In this document: positions 57,355 to 64,000 of the stretch, one piece after another
Layout of the letters: each line of letters begins with the position of its first letter
Position numbering within the stretch: position 1 is the first letter of the stretch
Source of the DNA: Cladobotryum mycophilum
Taxonomy: Eukaryota > Ascomycota > Sordariomycetes > Hypocreales > Hypocreaceae
Direction: 5' to 3'
Length of the DNA: 64,000 bases
Assembly (NCBI GenBank): GCA_036429605.1
Contig: JAVFKD010000004.1
Coordinates: forward strand, 2,294,001-2,358,000
The notes under the pieces: generated by a model
Told to the model about the DNA's origin: nothing
Database searches by the model: none
Seen by the model: only the letters and a program-made list of their open reading frames with translations
Translations under genes and position numbers: made by a program

Positions 57355-57615
57355 CCTGTCTGTGGCACAGACTCCATAGACGTGTGCGACTCTACCAGTC
57401 CCAGCTTTATAGCGGGCTAGCCTTCGTTTGTATCATTTCCTTTGTATGTACAAGTAGGTGTATAAGAATAGGCAGGGCGTCCCCTTTTGTTCTCTCTCTT
57501 AGATCTAGAAACTCGCGATGACCTATGCACAATATCATTTTCATTTGCCACGTACACTGATTTACTGGTCGCTCGTTGCTTCTTGCATTTCGTGAAGCAT
57601 GTCGCATTGCTTCAT

Positions 57616-59358
57616 TCATCCATAAAATTTCCAGTGCGGTTTGTAATCTGGCGATAGTTCTAGGTCAAAAACTAGATCTCTGAATAGCTCAATTGGCATA
57701 AAGTTTGATTGGAGAAAGGTATCATTAAACTCCTTTTCCGTAAGCTGCCCGGCATCTAGGGCCTCCTTGCGAAGTTTGAAGAGTTGCAGCGCGCCGAGCA
57801 TGTACCCGGCTTGATAAAGGGGTCCGTAGTCTCCGTTGAACGACCTCCTGACCTCGCCTTCAGCCGTTGACCTTTCGTGGCCCACCCAGTTGACCAACAA
57901 ATCGATGCACTCCTGAGGTGTCATCTGCCCAAGATGGAACTTGAGGGAAAAGATGATGCGTGCACAACGGTGCATTCGCCAGAACAAGGTGCCTATGCGG
58001 TCTTCTGGACTGACAAAGAAATCTCCTCGCTGCCAGAGGACAAATTCCCAGTACATGGCCCACCCTTCAATACTGAATGGCGTTGAGAATAATTGCCTGT
58101 GGCTATTGTGTCGCTCGGCCATGAAAAGTTGGAGTCGATGACCGGGTATCATTTCATGGAATGCAGTTGCACGGGCGAAATGCCGATTGTTTCCACGCAT
58201 GACCATCTTCTTCAAATCGTGAGGCATTTCGGCGGTTGGGTATGCGACCTGAATGTAAGGACCCCCTAAGAAAAACGGTGCGACTTTTTGCATTTCTGGG
58301 CTCATCATGAACATGCGGCAAGTCTCCTGTGCTAGCATCGGGACAGTGACGAGATCGTGAGCTTGAACAAACTTGGCTCCCTCACGGATGAGGTCTCTCA
58401 CGAGGTTTGTTTGCTCTCCAGGAGGAACAGATCGTGTCTTGACGTAGTCTAAAGCCTTTTTCCAGTCATCACCAAAGCCGAGCTGATTGGAGGCCTGCTT
58501 CATCTGTGTTTCGCACCACTGGTATTGTTCATGCGCAAGTTCGATGAGCTCGTCGGGCGAGTAGGCAATCATTTCAGCATCCAGCTCAACGAGTAAAGTT
58601 TCCCTGCCAATCGGCTCGCCAATGATTTCGTCCTTGTCGCCGCTGCTCTTTCCGACCAGCCTTGTCTGTACGATGGTGATGTAATGGGCGAGCGCGGCGT
58701 CTGCAGCTTGCCATGGTGTGGTTACCCACCAGTCAAACATGGGATCATATGATGAGTAAAAGGTAAAGAATTCCTGAAGATGGCCACGCAGTTCTGCCAG
58801 CACTTTTGAAGCTTTATAGGCGGTTGTTTTGCCTATCTGTATCCCATCATTCTCTACCTCGCCTTGGATTTTAATGATGAGATTTCTGATGTCGTCAAGT
58901 CGCTGTGCCGCAAGGTCGCCTCGCAGGGGCTCGATATTCTGACGCGCTTCACATAGCGATATAATGAACGGAGAGAAGGGCATCACAGTGCCGAATTCCT
59001 TGACCAAGTTCTTTTCAGACTGTAGCTGGTGGGACTTTCGGCGCAGCAGATTTCGGAGGAGTAAGAAGTCGACCCTGTCTTGTTGACTCAAGACGCTGAA
59101 GTCGAGGCTCGCCAGAGCATTGAGCTCAGCAGCGTAATACTGGTCCAGCCTGGCATGCCTTCTAGGTGCAATGGAAATGGTGTAGAACTTGTCAATCTCG
59201 TCCAGGTCTGCCCCAATTCTCCGCACACGGTCGGGCATGGATTCGGACATGGCGACTTTCTTAATGGGGTTGTGCAGTGAGACCCAGCTCACATCCAAAT
59301 CTGATGCTGATGATGGTGATGGTGATGACGCTGCTGCTGACTGACAGTGTTGGGCCAT
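57616..59358 (-). CDS. DUF885 family metallopeptidase-like protein
   Basis: 580 aa, single exon. DUF885 (PF05960) proteins are helical, thimet-like zinc peptidases. The metal site reads FHEMIPGH (His401, Glu402, His407), and EGWAMYWEFVLWQ about 30 residues later supplies the third ligand Glu. The ending YQAGYMLGALQLFKLRKEA...FLQSNFMPIELFRDLVF matches the family C-terminus. A low-complexity Ser-rich start precedes MSESMPDRVRRIGADLDEI; the internal Met (about residue 37) may be the true start, since the first 36 residues look unconserved. No signal peptide, so probably cytosolic. Substrate unknown. Confidence 0.88.
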   Translation of the reverse strand: MAQHCQSAAASSPSPSSASDLDVSWVSLHNPIKKVAMSESMPDRVRRIGADLDEIDKFYTISIAPRRHARLDQYYAAELNALASLDFSVLSQQDRVDFLLLRNLLRRKSHQLQSEKNLVKEFGTVMPFSPFIISLCEARQNIEPLRGDLAAQRLDDIRNLIIKIQGEVENDGIQIGKTTAYKASKVLAELRGHLQEFFTFYSSYDPMFDWWVTTPWQAADAALAHYITIVQTRLVGKSSGDKDEIIGEPIGRETLLVELDAEMIAYSPDELIELAHEQYQWCETQMKQASNQLGFGDDWKKALDYVKTRSVPPGEQTNLVRDLIREGAKFVQAHDLVTVPMLAQETCRMFMMSPEMQKVAPFFLGGPYIQVAYPTAEMPHDLKKMVMRGNNRHFARATAFHEMIPGHRLQLFMAERHNSHRQLFSTPFSIEGWAMYWEFVLWQRGDFFVSPEDRIGTLFWRMHRCARIIFSLKFHLGQMTPQECIDLLVNWVGHERSTAEGEVRRSFNGDYGPLYQAGYMLGALQLFKLRKEALDAGQLTEKEFNDTFLQSNFMPIELFRDLVFDLELSPDYKPHWKFYG

Positions 59359-60688
59359 GATGAATCAATCAATGCAATGGTTCACGGACTGGGATGCCAG
59401 GCATTGATAAGGCAGACTGAGCGGTGTTGGATTGAACTTGCAGTAGCATCAATGGACCCTCCTGAATCTGACACCCAAACGCTCACATGTACATGCTCGG
59501 TATGGGTGGTTGGAATGATGATTCGAATGGTTGGAAGCCGTCACAAGATTGACTACGTACGTTGACTGGTTCCTTTCAAAGTGGGGGGCGTCTGCAGCTT
59601 CCGTCCATCAAGGCGACAGCAGGTTTCAGGTACCGAGGTACAGTGTTCCAGCTGCCATTTTAGGCTTCAGTCCCCTATAGCAATCACTATGATGATGATG
59701 ATGCATCCAATGAGGGGCCTCCGTCTATGAGCGGCATTGGATCCTTGAAAATCGGCATTAATGGATGGATGGATGGGTTTTAATGAAATCTATGAATAAA
59801 TTCATCATCTACTTGTTACGATTCGCATTCAAAACTACACACTCTTACAATACGACCTTTTCCTAATTTTGATTCAGTCTACCTTGTTGGCCAACATTTA
59901 TTAGTCCCCAACTAGTCACGTCACTGAGATGATAGCGCTATTACTCGGGCAAAGGGGCGAAGGGGTGCTATAAACCTACACTGGAACGCTGAACAGGGCA
60001 AACAGACTCGTATCCATGGTACTGCAAGTAGGTAGGTATGGAGCTCCGGAGGTATCAAGGCTTCAAGGTTCTCTTGATTCCTAGCGTTAGTCTCCGTGAT
60101 CTCCATTATCCTCTATTCCACTCATTTCGCTCTGTTCTTCCTGGACCGTTCCATTTCCAAATCTCTCATAGATAGAATAGTGTTATTTATCACCGATATA
60201 AGAACCTTTTCATAGACTAGCTAATCTGATTTTCTTTCTTTTTCCTTTTTCCTTCTTTCTTTCTTTATCCCTCTCACTTGTCCATGGATATTCAGGCTAC
60301 TTGCCAAGTATCTCTCTCTCTACAAGGCAAGCCTAGGTAGGTAAGTCGCCTAAAAGCTCGGGCAATCACTCTTGCAAGAGCCCTGAAGGTGTGCTTTTTG
60401 GGCGACATCGATCTGACAAATCCATCCAATCGGCAATTCGGAAAAGCCCGAAACCTTCCGGCTCGAGTCAAAACAATTTTTTCTCTCTTTCCATTATAAT
60501 TCTCATATCGGGCGTATCTTACTTATCCCAATTCTTTTTTTCATACTAGATCCATAATACGCTCATTATTTATTATTTGATCCTTTTTTCTGTTTTCGAT
60601 TTGATATCAATTGATTTTGTAGACCGTCTTATTTTATTTACTTTTACTTGGAGAAAAAAAGAAGAAAAAGAAAAAAGTATTAATAAAA
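59359..60688. other. divergent intergenic/promoter region
   Basis: About 1.3 kb between the DUF885 gene (-) and the Mpv17-family gene (+). Contains GATGAT repeats (59690-59704), ATGG repeats (59760-59775) and pyrimidine-rich tracts near 60230-60320. No gene seen. Confidence 0.5.
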
Positions 60689-61580
60689 ATGTCGCTGTCC
60701 CCTTTTCGAACCGTCTTCAGGCGCCAGTTCCAGAACCTCCTGCGACAACGGCCTCAGCATCGGGCTCAGTCTGCATCTTCCACATCACCAACCTCAACCT
60801 CAACCTCAACATCGGCATCACCAAAATCAACCCAAAATGCAGCACAGTCAACAGCAGCAGCTACAGGGACACAAACGTCCTTTTGGAAACGCCTGGGCCC
60901 CATCACAAAGGCCGGGGAGGCATACGGGCGATCACAGCGCAAGCGTCCGTATCTCACTCAGGTTGTCAGCGCCTTGATCATATATGGCGCCGCCGATGTC
61001 AGCGCCCAGAGCATGGACAACAAGGACTACGATTCCATGAGGACAGGCCGGAGTTTTCTCATCGGGGCCCTTGCCGCTATACCTTCATTCAGATGGTATG
61101 CACAAACATCATCCCCCCTTTCCCCCTTTTCTATCCCCCCTCCCAAGTGACTAACATTTGCCAAGGTTCATCTGGCTCTCTACAAACTTCAATTACTCAT
61201 CCCGCATCCTCTCCATGGGCACCAAAGTCGTCGTCAACCAGATCGCCTTTGCTCCTCTCTTCAACACCTACTTTTTCAGCGCTCACGCCCTACTATCCGG
61301 GCAGGGCATCGAGGCCGCGGTCCAGCGTGTCAAGGACACTCTTGTAACGAGCTGGATCAACTCTTGTAAGCTGTGGCCTGCCGTCACCGTCGTCAGCTTC
61401 ACCTTTGTGCCCATGGAGTATCGAAGCGTCTTCACCGGCCTCATTGCCATTGGGTGGCAGACCTATCTAAGCTACCTAAACAGTAGGGTTGAGATCAAGG
61501 AAGCCAAGACAGAGAGCGTGCGGGCTGAGCTTGTTGCGTCGGTCCAGGCGGCGAGTGGTACCATGGCAATGGCATCTTAG
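60689..61580 (+). CDS. SYM1: Mpv17/PMP22 family membrane protein (Sym1-like)
   Basis: 273 aa from exons 60689-61095 and 61166-61580. Mpv17/Sym1 proteins are four-helix channels of the mitochondrial inner membrane or peroxisome that help keep mitochondrial DNA and metabolite balance. The N-terminus (MSLSPFRTVFRRQFQNLLRQ) is Arg-rich and acid-free, consistent with a mitochondrial presequence, then a Ser/Thr repeat (TSTSTSTSAS) acts as a linker. Family blocks follow: YGRSQRKRPYLTQVVSALIIYGAADVSAQ, then the conserved ending WPAVTVVSFTFVPMEYRSVFTGLIAIGWQTYLSYL. The intron splits the Trp codon of FRWFIWLS. Whether it is Sym1 itself or a peroxisomal paralogue is not settled. Confidence 0.87.
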
Positions 61581-61968
61581 ACTTTTTTTTCTTTTCACTC
61601 CTTTATTCTTTTATTCTTTTTATTCAGCAATTTTACAATTTTTTCTTGATATTTCTTTTTTTTTTAACTACATAGAAGGTCATATAGAAGGTAGAGCATT
61701 AGACAGATAAAACTGCATAGAATTGAGGCCAAGGCTACCTTGAATCAGCTCCCTCCCCCTGATGCCCAAAATACAAACAAATGGGTCATCGGGCACAATT
61801 TCGTCCACCTCACGGCCACCCCCTCATACAGTACGCCCGTATATCTCATAGCTCGTAATTAATATTCCTCTCTAATGCAAAGTCTAGGTGGCACCAATGG
61901 CCAGCATGAGCGCCGTCTAAAAGTCTATCTACTTTTTATTTTATTTTTTTGGTTGGGCCCCCATCAAA
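61581..61968. other. intergenic between convergent genes
   Basis: T-rich 3' flank of the Mpv17 gene and 3' flank of the P450. No gene. Confidence 0.5.
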
Positions 61969-63816
61969 TCATAACCTCTTGAGCTTGGCGTAACAGTCCT
62001 TGGGCAGATTCACCAGCCTCTCCGTAATCTCCGAGCTGTTCAACGTGTCATTCATGGGCTCAAACTCAAAGTTCCAGAGCAGGATCGTCATGATGATTTT
62101 CAACTCCAGATACGCCAGCCTCTTTCCAAAGCACTGCCTCGGCCCAGCCGAAAAGGCCAGGTTGGGCCCGGCGTTGGCATCGTACACCTCCTCTTTTGTT
62201 CCGTCAGAGTTGGTTGAAGTCTTGAGCCATCTCTCAGGCTTGAACTGATCGACATCATCGCCCCAGTACGGTATCCTCTCTTTGGCATCCTTGTACGATG
62301 AAGGGCGCGAGGCATCGGATATCGGCACCGCGGGTTCGGTCACGGATGGTCCTCTCAGAGGCAAAATGACATCTGTGCCCTTTGGGATTGGATATCCCAG
62401 GATCTGGGTGTCGCAGGTCGCGGTTCGTATAATCAGCGTGGCCACGGAAGAATAGCGCAATGTTTCTTCCATGACGGCATAAAAATAGGGGATCGATGCT
62501 GCGCAGACTTCATCCTTTGTCGGCCACCGTCCCTCTTGATGTGCATTGCTGTGTGCTTGCCGCAGCTCATTTCGAAGCCGTTCCTGTACAGACTGATGGC
62601 GAGTCATGTACTTGATCCACCAAGAAGTCACAGTGGCAGTGGTATCATGACCGGCTAGCAGGTATCCCAAAACCTACAAGAAGTGGATTGGTCAATGGCT
62701 TTGTATTTGTATTCGGGAAAGGCGGTACTAACCTCGTCTCTGATCTCGGGCGAATAGTAGTTTGCTGCCCGGCCCGCCTTCTTAGCCGCATTCATCTCTC
62801 GCCAGATGAGCTGATCAAGAGCACTCTCACATCCGCTAGAGCCAGTAGCAGCGAGCTTCCGCAAACTCCTGTCCGTCTGACGCTTGATGAGGGCATGTCT
62901 GTTCCATTGTGCTTGTGCATGCTTTGGCTTCAGCATGGCTACCATTTGAGAAAACGTCGGGAAGGGGCTCGCTTGGGCAATCGACACCATTTCTGGTATG
63001 TTCAGAAGTGCTTCAACCTCGGGATCAGTTGGGCCTGGAGGGAATTCAACAGGATCATCTAGAACCCTAGACACGCCATGGTTGAGGGATTGAACATGGG
63101 CGATTTCGTGGCGAAGTGCCGTGTTTTCATCCTCCATGTCAAACGCAACGCTAGATATGATGTCCAAGGTGGCCAAGTAGAGATCGTGATTCGCAGAAAA
63201 TGGTCTACCGCATGCTTTCGTTGTCTTGAGGTCCCATAACTCAATCAGAGCCACAACTCTCTCGTACACGCGGGGAGCAGAAACCTGAGGGTATGTTTTA
63301 GCCAAAAAAGAAATTCCTCTAATCAGATACTTGTAGATTCCTGATGCTTACCTCGTTTAGAAACTTCGGGGTCATCAAATCCCTAATAAGATCCCTGTGG
63401 TAACTGAGCCGTGGGTCCCTCGACTCCATCGTGAAGTGAAAATTCGGCGCCATCAAGCCAACGCATTCCTTGTTCCTGGTACCCCGATCAAACTCCTTCA
63501 GTCGTCGAGAGCAAATATCCACTGCCTCGTAGTAGTCGGTCACAACGACGCTGGGTCTGCGAAACGGAAAAAGAAACAGTTGTACCACTGGCGCATGGTG
63601 CTCCCGGGGCTGGCTCCATACCCACTGGCGACGATATTTTGCTTTCCTCATCTCCTTCACATCGCCAAACAGGCGTCGAGAAGCCTCTTTGCTGTATGGA
63701 ATGCCAGGTAGCGGCTTAGGCAAGGCGAGGTTGTAGAGGAAGTACAGAAGTGCTGCAGCGGCAAGCCCTATCATGGGAAGGGCGACAATGCCTCTACTAC
63801 AGTCAAAAACATCCAT
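61969..63816 (-). CDS. microsomal cytochrome P450
   Basis: 573 aa from exons 63352-63816, 62733-63284 and 61969-62673, all phase 0. N-terminal anchor IVALPMIGLAAAALLYFLYNLAL is followed by the Pro-rich hinge KPLPGIPYS. The I-helix oxygen motif AGHDTTAT, the K-helix EETLR, PERW, and the haem loop FSAGPRQCFGKR (Cys about 520) are all intact, so the enzyme should be active. A bulky insert between PLRGPSVTEPAVP and the PERW region is typical of some fungal clans. It sits alone at the window edge, so no biosynthetic cluster is visible on this side. Substrate unknown. Confidence 0.93.
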
Positions 63817-64000
63817 GATGGGCGACTGTCGGTTTGCAAGTGTCCCGAGGACAAAAAGAGTATTGGCAAGTTGGAGTCACTTGATGGCCTCGTTCAGCTA
63901 CCTTTTCGTTCTAGAAACCCGTGGGATACATTGGGGCAGGCGGGTATTATAAGGCAAACCTCGTAACCACGAGGTGTCTTGAACCCCTTGCCATAGAACG

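Noticed and set aside
49667..63816. Secondary-metabolite cluster suggested by Ppo and P450
   Set aside because: No backbone synthase, transporter or pathway regulator lies between them; the intervening genes are a tRNA and housekeeping-type genes.
1..64000. CRISPR array, prophage or operon structure
   Set aside because: The DNA is eukaryotic; no regularly spaced repeats were seen, and genes carry introns.

Overview
The window is nuclear DNA of a filamentous ascomycete. Genes carry one to four short introns (about 45-80 nt, GT-AG with CTAAC/CTGAC-type branch sites), two tRNA genes contain introns, and the gene set is typical of moulds: a class I hydrophobin, a Ppo-type fatty-acid oxygenase, an ApsB/Mto1 microtubule-organising protein, a CAP10-type glycosyltransferase and a microsomal P450. 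The style and content fit a Sordariomycete, possibly Hypocreales, but that placement is inference. There are about 20 protein-coding genes, two tRNAs and a pair of damaged mobile-element-type genes. All exon joins below were worked out by eye from splice signals, reading phase and protein continuity; no alignment or RNA evidence was available.

Layout. 1-9.1 kb: an EH/EF-hand protein running off the left edge, tRNA-Glu, and two oppositely oriented members of a DUF3435-type (tyrosine-recombinase-like, Starship-captain-related) family with C2H2-finger tails, flanking a fungal transcription factor. 9-19 kb: a gene-poor stretch, then a membrane-anchored lectin-like protein, a DUF1993 protein, a DUF1479 dioxygenase-like protein and deoxyribose-phosphate aldolase. 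19-27 kb: apsB and a GT90 glycosyltransferase. 27-39 kb: widely spaced genes for hydrophobin, arginase, a four-helix MARVEL-like membrane protein and two small proteins. 39-47 kb: the densest part, with mitochondrial transcription factor Mtf1, VPS4, prefoldin subunit 6 and an AMSH-type deubiquitinase. 47-64 kb: Ppo oxygenase, tRNA-Phe, an orphan coiled-coil protein, a DUF885 metallopeptidase, an Mpv17/Sym1-family protein and a cytochrome P450.

Functional links are few. VPS4 and the AMSH-like deubiquitinase both act with ESCRT-III on endosomes and lie less than 2 kb apart. Mtf1 and the Mpv17-type protein are mitochondrial. The rest looks like ordinary fungal gene order rather than a cluster.

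The points most worth a second look are: the two complementary, damaged DUF3435/C2H2 copies; a Ppo oxygenase whose P450 domain has alanine in place of the haem-ligand cysteine; an in-frame stop or 21-nt intron in the EH gene; a transcription factor with only half a zinc cluster; and three separate genes that each need exactly one extra base in a five-base homopolymer to read through. That last pattern suggests assembly error at least as much as biology.
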